A stretch of DNA of 64,000 nt, taken from NCBI GenBank assembly GCA_905160935.1, contig CAJHZI010000491.1, forward strand, positions 53,501-117,500. Reading direction: 5' to 3'. Shown here in pieces: positions 8,778 to 23,281 of the stretch. The stretch comes from Enchytraeus crypticus (Eukaryota; Annelida; Clitellata; Enchytraeida; Enchytraeidae). Numbering within the stretch: position 1 is the stretch's first letter; each line of letters starts with the position of its first letter. The notes beneath the pieces were generated by a model that did no database searches, had not been told where the DNA came from, and saw only the letters and a program-made list of their open reading frames with translations. Both the position numbers and the translations under genes were made by a program.

Positions 8778-11700
8778 CTGCAGATAAACACAGGTATACA
8801 CATGTAAACACAGGTAAACAAGATATAAACTCAGATAAACACAGTTAAACACATGTAAACACAGTTAAACACACGTAAATACAGGTAAACACACGTAAAT
8901 ACAGGTAAACACCCTCTTTGGAAAACACAGGTAAACAAGATACGCACAGGTAAACACTATAAACAAGATAAACACAGAAAAACAGGGTCAATACAGATAA
9001 AGAGGATTAACGTAGATACATATGATAAGTACAGTTTAACAATATCAGCACAAATAAGCAAGATCATCTCAGATATACAATATAAACATAGATAAACAAA
9101 ATGATACAGGTAAACAAGATCAACATAGATAAACAAAATGACACAGATAAACAAGATCAACATGGATAAACAAAATGACACAGATAAACGAGATCAACGG
9201 AGATAAACAGAATGCACGCAGATAAACATGATCTACATTGATAAACAAAATGAACACGGATAAATGAGATCAACGGAGATAAACAGAATGCACGCAGATA
9301 AACATGATCTACATTGATAAACAAAATGAACACGAATAAACGAGATCAACGGAGATAAACAGAATGCACGCAGATAAACATGATCTACATTGATAAACAA
9401 AATGAACACGGATAAACGAGATCAACGGAGATAAAATCTTATTTTAGGTAAAGTCAAATTTTAGACAAAAGTCAAACAATTGAGAATTTAAAATTGTAGC
9501 AAGATATTCTTATAGAGCAATAGAGTGTCCTCTCGCGAACAGACTGTGAGTAAGAATATGTGACGTGGACCTGCCATTTGACAGAATTATAGAAAGAGAC
9601 GGAAAGATAGAAAATTAACTGTGCTTAACATGAATTAAAATCTCAAGTCCAACATCACCATCAGCGCGACAAAACTGAGGCTACTAAATCTGATGTTATA
9701 TGGACCTGGTTTACAACCTCATATGATAAATTGTTGAAGTACATATGATAAATTGTTGAACTACATCTAATATATATTTAGTTAATTACTATAGCAATCT
9801 TCTGTAAAGCAGTCTTTAAGACAATTTTCGGCTATGGCCCAACGATGTATGTTTTCGTTTAATCACCATCATACTATAAATTCTTGGCACGGGCGTATAG
9901 TCGGCCCCTGGAATATTAATAGTGTATCCGGTCTATTGTAAGAGACGTCCCTGACATTGCCCTATGGCGAGGAACCGGACGTTAAATTCTTATTGATTGA
10001 TTTGACTGATTACCCATTGGCTCTAATCGGGCAAAATGTCAACAAATAAGGAGTGAAGTGACTGCAACACTAAACGTAAACACGTGCGTAGGTAATGTGT
10101 GGAACAGAGAGAACAATTACTATTAATATTATTATTGTTATTAATATTATTATTATTATTATTATTAACAAAGTCAAAGGTAGTTTAGGGGCAGTACTCA
10201 CTGCGACAAGCTCTATGCAGCCAACCACTACGCAGGCTGATTCAAACTTTAAGGTCTCGTGCAAATAGCCTCCACCTAGCGGTCCCATACAGGCGCTGCT
10301 CGTATACAACAACAACAACATTAGACAGCGCCGTCTACAATGACATCAAGCACGTTCAACCAGTTAAATGGTGACGAAACGGAGAGAAATGAAGAAATAT
10401 AAATTTGAAATAAATCAACGCAATAATGAAAGTAACATTTAAAACTTTAGTCACCACTCGGTTACATAGGTTCACGAGTGCCGTCCATCAAATAGTGATC
10501 TGATCATTTTTAGGCTTTAATTATACCGATAAAACTATTTGAGATTAAGCTATAGATTTTCCATTTGGGAAAATCTTAAAGTAAACAACAATGGATGACA
10601 GAAAGATATACAATACTTTTTATTTAAAATATAAATAAACTATTAAAAAATAAAAAGGGGTATAATTACAGATAAGTCAGGGTCGAATATCTTATTATTT
10701 TGGGATTTAAATTTTTTGAGACGGTACATTTCATTCAGCTGAAGCTGTTTCATGCGTGATTGGCCACCAACCATTCGCTTATCACGAATCAATCACATAG
10801 CAGTATAATTAAGAAATTTGCGGAAAATATGTAAAATTAATGATAATTTAAAAAATTGAGAGAAAAGAATGAATAGCCTAAAGAGTAAAGAAATGAGCGA
10901 ATGCTGGAATATTACCCGAGTGAGAAGAATGAATTGAACACACCCGCAATTAACCCATATGTAGTCAGGTTATCTGGATAGCCTGAGTTCCTGCATCAAT
11001 CAATCAATCAGTTAAGTGATCAATCAATCAATCAACTAATCATTCAAACCAATTAATAATGTTCTCATCTCTTATACTACCAATGTATTAATTAGTCACT
11101 GGATTGAAAACATTAAATCGGGGCAATCGATGTATTCAAACGTTGTAACTAAATATCAATTGAAAAGTATAAAATAACTTACATACACGCATAAAGTTAA
11201 TTAATAAAATACATGTAGTTATTTAATTTCATTAAAAAATCAATCAACAAATGTAGAAATAAATTAAATCAGTGAACTTAATAAAAGTAAAGATAGACAA
11301 TTTCTATGCATGTAGATGAATAGTCTTTCTAGAGATAGCAGGGTTTGGACCAGGCTATTATATGGATGTGAAACATGGACCTTAAGGAAGGAAGATATTA
11401 GGAAACTGGAGGCATTGGAAATGTGGATTTGGAGAAAAATGGAGAGGATTAGCTGGACTCAAAAGGTTACAAATGAGGAAGTCCTGGAGAGAGTTGGCAC
11501 AGATAGACAGTTGATCAATGATTACGAAATAAGTAGAAAAGTTAGATAGGACACATTCAAAGGGGAACATCTACAAAAAGAGGTCAGAGAAGGTAGGTAG
11601 AATGAATGGAAAATGAGGCAGAGGCAGGCCGAAATTAGGAATGTTATATGATTTTAACGACCCACTCATATGTGGACATGAAGAGGAAAGCGGAAGACAG

Positions 11701-13870
11701 AGAAGAGTGAAGGCGTAATATACCATGGACCTGCCAGTAGACAGTGCACTAAGAGAGAGAGAGAGAGAGAGCAGGAATCAGGACAGTGACGTACATGGCG
11801 GCGTCAGCTATGACCGGGAAGGCAATGACCAGCGTTGCCACTCCGAACCCGACCAGCGTCATGCTGAATATTGGCAACCACAACATCGGCCTGCGAGGAA
11901 TAACAACTTCAAATAAAATAACAATATATTTGGAAGCTCAACAATGTTAATGAAATAATGAAGACAAAAATTTCAAAAATAAATCACATCCTGATTGCGC
12001 TCATCATGTACAGGTTAATTTTTTAGTATTTCATCGCCGCACGTGCGTGCTATAATAATCAGTGGTTGAAGTGAGGAAACTCAGTTCACTAGCTCTCATT
12101 ATTGCTTAAGTGCGTTCAACTGATAGAAGCCAAGTTAGATATACTAGGATCTCTGTATAATAGAAGGGAGGCCCAAAAATTGTTGGCAGTTCCACTAACT
12201 CCCAATTCCCACTTTTAACCACTGATTATAAAGCACTCTGCTACAGTTTTTCAGTTGCGCACTATGAAGTCGACAAATTATTAAAGCCTTGCTTTCACGT
12301 GTATGTGCGGGAAAAGAAGACGGAGCAGAAATGACGTCAGTAGAAATAAGACACCGGAGAGCTGATCCAGAACTGAGCTAAATAGATCAGAGAGAAGAAA
12401 TCATCATCATCATCTTCCCTTGAATCTCAGTTTAACAAGAGTCGGGATACGAGTAGACTGTCTCAAATCCTTTCTGTCCTACATCATATCATGAGTCAAT
12501 CACCTATTTGAGACTTTTCCATCCGTTTAAATTTTTGTAGCAAATTCTGGAGCCTAGACGCTCACCAACCGAATGCCCTTTCTGACGTTGGTATGGATCT
12601 TAGTGCTTTAGTCGCCTTCTACGACACGTGCAGTCACTGGTTCTTCAAACAACCCGGACACAACCCGGGGAATCAGAGAGACGAAATGAAGTAAAAGACT
12701 CCTAATTCAGCGTATTGTCAGCGTATATTTACTGTATGTGAAAGAACGGGGCTGGTCCCACGAAGAACATGGCAGTGCCTGCCATAGTGTAGCCCATGCA
12801 GATCAGAGCCCGCTTGTGCTCAGGCTGAAATAAAAGTACACAGTACTGAAATGCAATACGCAGACTTTCAAATATCAGCAAACACTTTAATAACATAATA
12901 TTATATTACATTTAGACATGAAACAAAAGAATGGTGAAAAGTAATTGAACAATGTCGAGAAACAAGATATGGACACGTAAAAAGTTTACAAGAGGACCGC
13001 AAGCGGATAACGGACAAGAATTGTGACTAACAATTGAATCAGGCGGAGTAATACTGACAGAGAACAGCATGAATCATCATTTAGCTATGACGTATAGTTT
13101 GCCCTTTCTCGACTGCTGGTACTTTGAAATCCTCTTCCTATTACAAGTTATATGAATTTCAATAACAACACCTATTTTACCAGCGGTACTTGAAAGTCGA
13201 CATTTACGCAACTAAGACGTTCTTGCAGTTTGGATGCGAGAGAGACCAATTACTCAGAATGCTTAGCGTAAAACTGACCAATAGCATCGTTTTATTCCAG
13301 TTTCCAAAATAATCCTGGTAAAGAAAGGGTTAAGCGAAACCAACGAATAATTAGTGGTTCAGTTTAGCAAAGTCATCCAAGTCCTAAGATAGTGTTGCAG
13401 TTTGTTGAGTAAGATAGAATATAGATAATTGCTGTAATGTTAAAATTTATACTGTAGTTGTAATTGAATAGTGTACAAAAACATTTTTAACTTTACCAGA
13501 TTCTAAACCATTGGGCCATATAGGACGACAATGGGTTACTAGTGGTTATCAACATATACATACGAATTTATCAGAAATCCACCCCCAGAGGGGGGCAGTG
13601 ATGGCGTAGACCCCCGGACCAACGAGAAACACGACCCCTATGATCACAGGCGTCAGGTGAAACTGTGCAATAGACCGTCAAAACATTTCACGTTATTACA
13701 TATATTACAACGAAATTTCTCTATGTTTTTGTGGAATTAGCTGCTGGTCAAGTTCTGTAAATATAAAGAACACCGGTCAACTTCTTACGACTTTATTGAT
13801 AAAATAATTTGGGGTATCAGTTATAAAAAACACCGTGTATATAAAGAGAGGGGAGATATAGAAGAGATAT

Positions 13871-13930
<60 letters not shown>

Positions 13931-15079
13931 AGGGACAGACAGATACACAGACAGACAGGGTGACAGAAATTGACATAAACAGAAAGAGAGAGACGCACGG
14001 TTCTGGTGAGGTAGTCAGCAAGGGTGACATCGAAGAAGCCTAGGGAGCCAGCCCCACAGAACAGACAGAAGCCGACTATAGGGATGATGGGTATCCTGAG
14101 TAGAGACAGCGCCGAGCCCTCGCCCGGTGTATTTCTTACTGCACACACGATCAGTACATCTTCACTACGTTCAGTACTAGTGTAGTTCATATCCAGTACT
14201 CTACGTTAAGTACTAGTGTAGTTTATATCCAGTACTCTACGTTGAGTACTAGTGTAGTTTATATCCAGTACTCTACGTTGAGTACTAGTGTAGTTTATAT
14301 CCAGTACTCTACGTTGAGTACTAGATACGGTGTACTTCCAGTACTCCACTTAAGTACTAGATGGGATTCATAATGTATATATATATATAATTATATATAT
14401 ACTTATATATATATAATTATATATATATATGATTATATTATTATATATTATATACGAAATATAAGTCATCTTTATATTATATATATATAAAGATGACTTA
14501 TATATATATATATTATATATATATATATATCTTTGTATATTATATATTATATATATATATCTTTATATATTATATATGTTATATATATATATATATACTT
14601 TTATATTATATATACATTATATATATATATATAGATATAATATAGAAGATATATATATATATCTATATATCTATTTATATATAATATATTATATATAATA
14701 TATATATATAAATATATATATATATAGCTATATATATATATGGAGAGAGAGAGAGAGAGAGTGAGAGTGATAGAAGACACATTGATGATATACGAAATAT
14801 AAGTCATCTTTACTGTGATCAATCAATCAATGCATTTATTGAGTTAACCAATTGAGTCAGCTACCTATTGAATGACTGATTATTATGAATTGATTGATCG
14901 GTTGCTTGAGTTAAGTGAGTTGATTGATTGATAGAGTTGTTGATCGAACCGTTCTGATGTGGAAGCAGAAAGGCGCTCAGTAACCCCACACAGACAACCA
15001 GACTCCCTAGAGACACGAAGGGCAGCTTGAAACCACCGAGCTGAGAAATAGTGTTACAAACATCATCAATGTGTCTTCT

Positions 15080-15140
<61 letters not shown>

Positions 15141-15862
15141 TGTATATATTATATATATATATATATATGTGTATACATATATATATATATATATATCAAG
15201 GCTGGCGGGGGGCTTTTTGGTTAAATTTTTCGCTCTCTCTCTCACTGATCTTTCTCTCACACGCTCTCTCTGTTTTCTTCTCACCTTTAACATGTCGAGA
15301 AACAGAAGTAAAATATCAAATAGTCCTTTTAAGAAAATTGTAGGGTGTGGAACGATTTTAAATTAAGGGAAGTATTTACTAGGTAAACAAAGTATAGTGA
15401 GATTTTCGAGGCAAGTTTAGTTCTTGATGCGCTATAAACTCATGAACAGAGATTCGCCTTTCAGCTCAATGAAGTGTAAGCTGTTGAACATTGCCCGTAC
15501 ATAGGCTTATAATGTATATGATATTAATTATTGTTGAGGTAATTGCTAAATGCCAAGGCGCCATTCATTGAAGGGGGATTCATTCATTGGAAGAGGATTA
15601 ATTCATTGAAGGGGGAGGGAATAAACCATCAGTTGATTTGCTTCGCTATGGTAGGAAATGCAGATTCGCTCATTCAAGAAGTCAAACTTTATTTGTGCAG
15701 TCATGGTTTGAACTTTTTTTACAGAACTGCAGATTCTAAAATAAATGTATGAAAGCGTTGTATGTTAGCTTGACTTATCACATACAGTATACGACAGTTT
15801 TGTATATTAGATTGATTTGTATCATGCAGTACATGAAAGTGTTGTATATTAGCTTGATTTAT

Positions 15863-15898
<36 letters not shown>

Positions 15899-16145
15899 AG
15901 AATTCGTTCACGGCAGGTTAGCCTATTAATGAAATATGTCACAGCATTGGTTACTTGATTGATAAACTGATTGATCTGTTGTATAACCTGAAAGAGAGCT
16001 CCACCTATGGGCGGCCCAACCATGAGACCTAAACCACTGAACAACTCTAGACTTCCCTGTGACAGTAGCATTTAAACACCATTTAAACAAGTACTGCTTA
16101 TATATACGTATATATAATGTATATATATATAATATATTATATACT

Positions 16146-16201
<56 letters not shown>

Positions 16202-16290
16202 CTTATCTTATATAGAACGTATAATTTGCATACAAATATTATATAAATGCGCCTATTTCTACTATATATACATGTACACATGTACATATA

Positions 16291-16333
<43 letters not shown>

Positions 16334-16335
16334 GC

Positions 16336-16387
<52 letters not shown>

Positions 16388-16678
16388 ATATCATCATCTT
16401 CCCTTGAATCCCAGTTTAACTAGGGTCGGGATACGAATAGACTGTCTCAAATCCTCTCTGTCCTACATCATATCATCAGTCAATCCCCTATTTGAGACTT
16501 TTTCATTCGTTTAAATTTTTGTAGCAAATTCTGGAGCCTAGGCGCTCACCAACCGAATGCTCTTTCTGACGTTGGTATGGATCTTAGTGCTTTAGTCGCC
16601 TTCTACGACACGTGCAGTCACCGGTTGGTCAATTCTTAAAACAACTCGGACACAACACGGGGATATATATATACAGTA

Positions 16679-16738
<60 letters not shown>

Positions 16739-17573
16739 TAATGCGTATATATATATATGTATATATACAGTATATGTACGTATATATAACATACGCATGT
16801 CTACATGCGCTTTGCGTGGGTGTTTGAGAGAGAGAGAGAGAGAGAGAGAGACAGAAAGAGACAGAGAGAGGAAGAGAGAGGAAGAGAGGGAGTGATTAGA
16901 GATAAATTTATGTTTTGCAGGTATATTATTGTTCGCCTCTATTACGCGTCAGGCTGGATTTTGTTAGAAATCAAGTCGATATTTTAGCTCTGACAATTTG
17001 AACCCATTGAGCTTATATTGAACCACAAACAATTCTCACTAATAAATTCATCAATGCGAATCCAGGAGAATGTACTGTGTGATTCTAATGCAGATGGTGC
17101 ATCGGTGTACATATTCATATTGTACTGCCGCTTAGTGAATAATGATTACTAACTCATAATTGATTAACAGCGAATACAAAACTTTGTTACATTCGTTAGT
17201 GCATAAAGAACTTGTTAAGCCAATATTTAGTTATTTGAAATGCTCTACTGCTCTCTATATCACAGAAATATAGTAACAGCGACAGATAGATGGGTGGAAT
17301 ACTAACGAACATTGCAGCGACGTTGTTTGGGAAGGTGTGAGCCATTATAGCAAAGCTGGCCGTAGAGAAAGCACTGGCTCCCAGAGCCTCGACGAACCTC
17401 ACCACGAAACACATGACGATGTAAACAGTGCCATCCGGCGAACCGTCCAAAAACCTGCAGTAAGTGGACGTGCACTACAAAATATCTTCTCAATATCAAT
17501 CTCTTTCCCTATCTCTCTCTATTTACCTATCTCTTGCTCTCTCTCTTCTCTCTCTAGCTCTCCCTCTCTCACA

Positions 17574-17610
<37 letters not shown>

Positions 17611-20600
17611 GCTCTCCCTCTCTCTCTCTCAGTGTACTGCCTAGTAGCATACAAGACTAAAATTGAAGTTCATGGCATTAATTTATTCAAATTAACTCAT
17701 TTTTGATTTTTCGTTTTTATCTCAACAATATAAAGCATTATTGAATGCATTAGACAGCTAAGATAAGAATACAGTAGGCTTTTTTTATTTTTAAGATAAA
17801 TCTTAAACCACAGTCTGCTAACTATTACAAAATACAAGTTTTTTCTTGCACTTTAGTCGCCAACCACTTGGTAGACAGAATACATTTTTCTTTAAATTAG
17901 TTCAGCGGAACTTTGACAGTTTGCGGAGAGCAATGAGTCGATGTACACTATCGTTCATTGTGTAAATCATTAACATCCGCACAAAGTATGAATTACAGCC
18001 ACGAGAAAACAATCATTCAAGAATAGATTCTTGAATTACTAATACAGGATAACTATTCAAAACGTTAAGTTTTAGAATACTTCGAAATTCGCGACTAAAA
18101 ACAAATAGATGATATTTTTGAGATGTTATTCATTTATTTAAATTTAAATTAAATTTAAATTTAAATCTTTGATTTAAATTTAAATTTAAATCAAATAATT
18201 CAACTGAAAGTGATCCAATGAAATATGATGCGATGCAATCAACTATTGAAATGAATGAACTTATTAAAGTAAATCTTGAAGTTACAAATGATAAAAATGG
18301 TCGATAAATGATTAACTTGATGAAATTATCACCGACTGGCGTAGAGTTTCTAGATAACAGGTTTGACTGCTAAGCCATAGATTCTAAACCTCAGTCCGTC
18401 TCTGACAATTCATCCTTAGAACGGATGCGGATCTTGTCTTTCTTTGCTTTTTTAATTATCGCCTTAATTCACCATCACCATCATCATCATCATCTACACT
18501 ATAATCCCGTTTAACCAGGTTCGGGAAACGAATAGCCCTTCTCCAATCCTCTCTGTCCCAAACAATATCACCTGTCAATCTCTTAATTTTTAAACAAATT
18601 TAAATTTCTGTATTAGGTATTGCCTTAATTCAGTTGCGGATGACGAAAGTAAACAAACCCGAAGAGTATGGCGCCCACGCCGCAGACAAACACCCCGGAC
18701 ACATAGAGAAACCGTGCACCGATAACTGTCATCTACACGTACAGCAACAACAGCAACAATATCACAATAACGATTTAAGTCAGTTTCTTATCTAATTGTG
18801 ATAGCAGATACGTCAAAAGAGGTAAAAATGCAAACTTACTGCCTGTGCTTGGTTAATATACAAATGTAATTACGTTGGACGTACGGTAATTAAATGCCGT
18901 GATACTATTGCGTTACTATTTAGTTGGTTGAAATGCTAGTCGCCTTCTACGACACGTGCAGTCACCGGTTGGTCAATTCTTAAAACAACCCGGACACAAC
19001 ACGGGGATATAAGTCATCTTTACTGTGATCAATCAATTAAATTGTAATATATAATTAAATTTATAATGCTTTATATTGTTGAGATTAAAACGAAAAATCA
19101 TAATGTAAATATATTGTAGTATATATTGGCTTAAAATTAAACGATTATGAAATGTTTGGATCCAAGATAAAGTGATTATAGAAGATCAGATAAACTTTTT
19201 TAAAATTGTAAATTTTTAAGAAATCATTTTAAATGATATTATAGCAGCTGCTGTTTTAGGCCTATTCATTTATTCCTTTATTGATTTCTTAGACATGATT
19301 AATCAATTCATTCATTTAGCCGACGTGATGAAAAACCATAAAAGAAATTAAATATGCGATATATTGATTGACTGATCAATTCATTGGTTGATTTACTTAT
19401 TATTGATCGATCGATCGAGTTGTGTTATTCACTGATTGTTTGTTCGTTTGTTTGCTGCTATATTTGTCTTTATATTCCTATTGTTTATTGATGGATTCAT
19501 TGATTACTGACGGCACTTACAAATGTTCCAAATATCGGAGCTGTTAGGAACAAAGTCATTTCAAATGAAGCGAATATAAGTCCAACGATCGTCGGACTGG
19601 CACCTTTCTTGTAAGCCTGCGCACAGCACAATATTGGTTCTATACTGTTATCGGTTATCCGTCTAAACGCTGTGGTGCAGAATTAAAACAGATTAGGAAT
19701 TTATAAAAGATTGATTGAAACCTTGTATCATGGGCCTGTCAAGTGGCAGAACTTCGGTTTCCTCACTCGAAAAGGATGTCAGTGACGGGCGAGCCCAGGA
19801 TTTGAACACCGCTCATACCGATCGGCGGGTGAGTACCTTACCGACATCGCCACTGGCTCCAGACGTGAAAACACGTTTTAAGAAAATAGTACTAGTTAGT
19901 AATTAAATCAGTTGAGAGAGGGAAGAAGAGAGAGAGAGAGACTAAAAGACTGGGAAAATGTGAAAAGGTGATAGAGAAATAGACACTCACACCGACAGAT
20001 ATATATAGAAACATCGAGATTCGAACCTCAGTGGAGAAGAATGGAGCTAAAAGGGAGTAGAATGCGCCCACACAGAAGTTGGTCAGACAGAATGTAACCA
20101 CGGTGAACTTCTCCTCACGGGTCATTGACCTAAGACTGATTGACCCTGACCCTGATGCTGTTATCTCGTCTATGACCTCTAAATCCTCGGCGACGAGGTC
20201 ACCAGGTTCACTCGGTGCTCTGCGGGCAGGTCGTTCCACTAGGCTAGAGTTGCTGCCGAAACTGGAGCGCCTTGCAACCGAGTAGAGGACCGCTGGAGAA
20301 CTAAGAACAAGAAGCGAGAAAATATGTACCCGTGTAAATTATATATCACCATCATCATCTTCCTCCTTTGAATACCAGTTTAACTTGAGTCGGGATACGA
20401 ATAGACTGTCTCAAATCCTCTCTGTCCCACATCATATCATCCATCAGTTATTATTCCATTCGTTTAAATTTTTGTAGCAATTTCTGGAGCCTAGGCGCGC
20501 ACCAACCGAACGCCATTTTCTGACGTTGGTGTGGATCTTAGTGCTTTAGTCGCCTTTTACGACAAGTGCAGCGCAGCAGTCACCGGTTGGTCAATTCTTA

Positions 20601-20635
20601 AATCAACCCGGACACAACACAGGGAAACTGTAAAT

Positions 20636-20687
<52 letters not shown>

Positions 20688-20715
20688 AAATGATATTTTT
20701 AATTTATATCTACTG

Positions 20716-20797
<82 letters not shown>

Positions 20798-20844
20798 CTA
20801 ATTATAATATATATAATTAGTTTATATCTACTGCATATAATATA

Positions 20845-20891
<47 letters not shown>

Positions 20892-23250
20892 ATTATAGGC
20901 CTATACATAAATATATTAATATATATTAAATATATACGTTATACATATGTAAGATTTTAGTATTTTAATGCGTATGAGTAGTGCAGTATGGAACACCAGG
21001 CCTCGTATACTTTCATATTAGAATAATCCCTCTGAAGCGACTATTACATTTCCTGACTCAGACGCGAGAGTCTATTTTATATAGCGCATAGATCGAATCA
21101 TCAAATACGCCATCTCTCAATCTGCTCACGGCTTCAGCGGTTACCAACAAAATTACCAGCTACATGCGTGAGAGCTACAGTACAGTTCAAACATCAACCA
21201 AACATCACAAGTCAAGTTCATGGCATTCAAGACATCACAGAGAAATGCTTTTAGTCACTATGGTAAGCGAAATATGATAGTAATATAACGTCATTTTATT
21301 ACACTAAAAAAAATCCAAAATTACTATTTCACCCTTTTTGGGTCCAGATTGCCGTAGCATAGACCAACAACGGAAAGTATGCGTAGTAAAAGGCGACAAA
21401 GCACTAAGATCCACACCAACGTCAGAAATGGCATTCTGTTGGTGAGCGCTTAGTCTACAGAAATTGCAACACACTTTTCTAATCCCGACCCTAATTAAAC
21501 CAGAATTCAAGGAAAGATAATGATGATGATATAAAATAAGTCTAAATTAGTTTTTAGTAAGTTTTTGTAGCAATTTCTGGAGCCTAGATGCTCATCAAAC
21601 GAATAGCCTTTCTGACGTTGGTTTGGATCTAGTTTTCACGTTGCCTTCTATGAGACGTGCATATTAGCACGGTTGTTCTATTCTTCAAGCAACCCGGACA
21701 CAACACGGGGAAAAATTGTGTAAAATAAATATGAATAAAACTGTCAAATAAATATGACTATAAATAGTGATGAATAATGAATAAGTCAAAATAATATAAA
21801 TGAATAGTATAAATGAATAATATAAATAAGTACTATTACTGTTGAATTGCTTACACTGTGGTAGAAATCATTCCCGTAGCTACAATATAATTTCATTTAT
21901 ATTATTCTAAAATCAATTTATATCGAAGAGAATAAAAGCAGTTTGCAGTAAAATAGATTATTAAAAATATACAGTAGTGTCAACTACTGCGCGAAACGTA
22001 AAATAAAATCTCTGAGCCCTAAACAAAATCAGTAACTAATACGAGCTTAAAGCTTGAGTTAAACTGGCTAACAATAGCTAATCTGAACTTAGATCCCAAT
22101 AATTGTGATCTATAATAATAGTTATTATTATTACAAGACGATCCACAGTTTGCAGGGCCTGTTAATATCTATTAGATAATTGGAATTTGGTTAAATTGGC
22201 TAGATTTAATTGTTGATGAGAAATATGTTGTAGTTAGACTACAATAGCATCGCGTAATTTATTCACCTACCTTTCTTCCTCATTCCCATTTGTTCATGAG
22301 CGACGGTTCTGCTGCGATAAAAAATCAGCTTTTCACTATAGTCTACAGGCCTATAGCCTACAAGCCGATAGGTTCATGTAGGCTAAGTAGAGATTAACGT
22401 CCATGTGTTAATTAGCTTGATAAATCATGAGTCCCTTATTCAGTGTACTGCCTAATAGCAGGTCCATCGAGAATAAGTCCTCTATATTACTGTTCTTTGG
22501 TTATATTTTCGTATTCTTACACACTTTTAAATATATTTTATGAATATTTCGCGTCTCAAGGGGTCCTCTAGCACTTACATCTTTCAGCAAACTAATCACT
22601 ATTAACTTTAATTAATGATTAACAGTGATTATTATTACTCACTGTTAGCTGATAATAAGCTAATGTTAACGTCAATTTCCTAACTCGAAAGCGATATCAG
22701 TAACGAGAGAGCTCAGAATTTGAACCCCGCACATTCTTATCCTCGGACGAATACCTTATCGACTTCGCCACTGGCTCCAGCTAGCTACGGATTTCATTTA
22801 ATTATATCGATTTTTTTTAAACTTCCGTTTAACGTGCCGTATATCCCTATTCGGGGTCGACACGGAGGGTTCTAGATAGGAAATGGAACATTAAGATCGC
22901 CTATCCATCGGCCTGAGACCACCAAGTGTACAAGACTAGGTTTTTATTCACCCCTCGAAAGAGAAAAATCCGCGTCTCTACGCAGCCTCGAACTAGCGAC
23001 CTCCCGTTCAACAAACTAGCTCTCTACCACTGAGTCGCAAGGCGTTTCTATTCACATAGAGGAAAAACTCATGTTTCATTTCACACATCGATTAACACAT
23101 TAAAAGTCAATGCATCATTCTAAAATATTTACATGATAATGCACCTTGTTAGCAGATGATTGACTGATTTATCGATCAAAGATCGGTCGACCCATTTACA
23201 GATAGTTAAAAAATAAATGAATTGATTGACTGACTGACTGACTGACTGAC

Positions 23251-23281
<31 letters not shown>

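Noticed and set aside
13583..13662. Earlier donor in transporter exon 9 (TGGGG|gtggat)
   Set aside because: It loses the conserved SDK and leaves the wrong phase; donor at 13564 fits both.
20271..20284. Upstream acceptor for transporter exon 2 (ccag|CGGTCC)
   Set aside because: Puts exon 1 out of frame and meets a stop; acceptor before 20270 fits phase, although an unseen extra exon cannot be excluded.
22985..23042. tRNA gene on the minus strand
   Set aside because: A and B boxes are recognisable, but acceptor-stem pairing is not evident and a SINE body follows.
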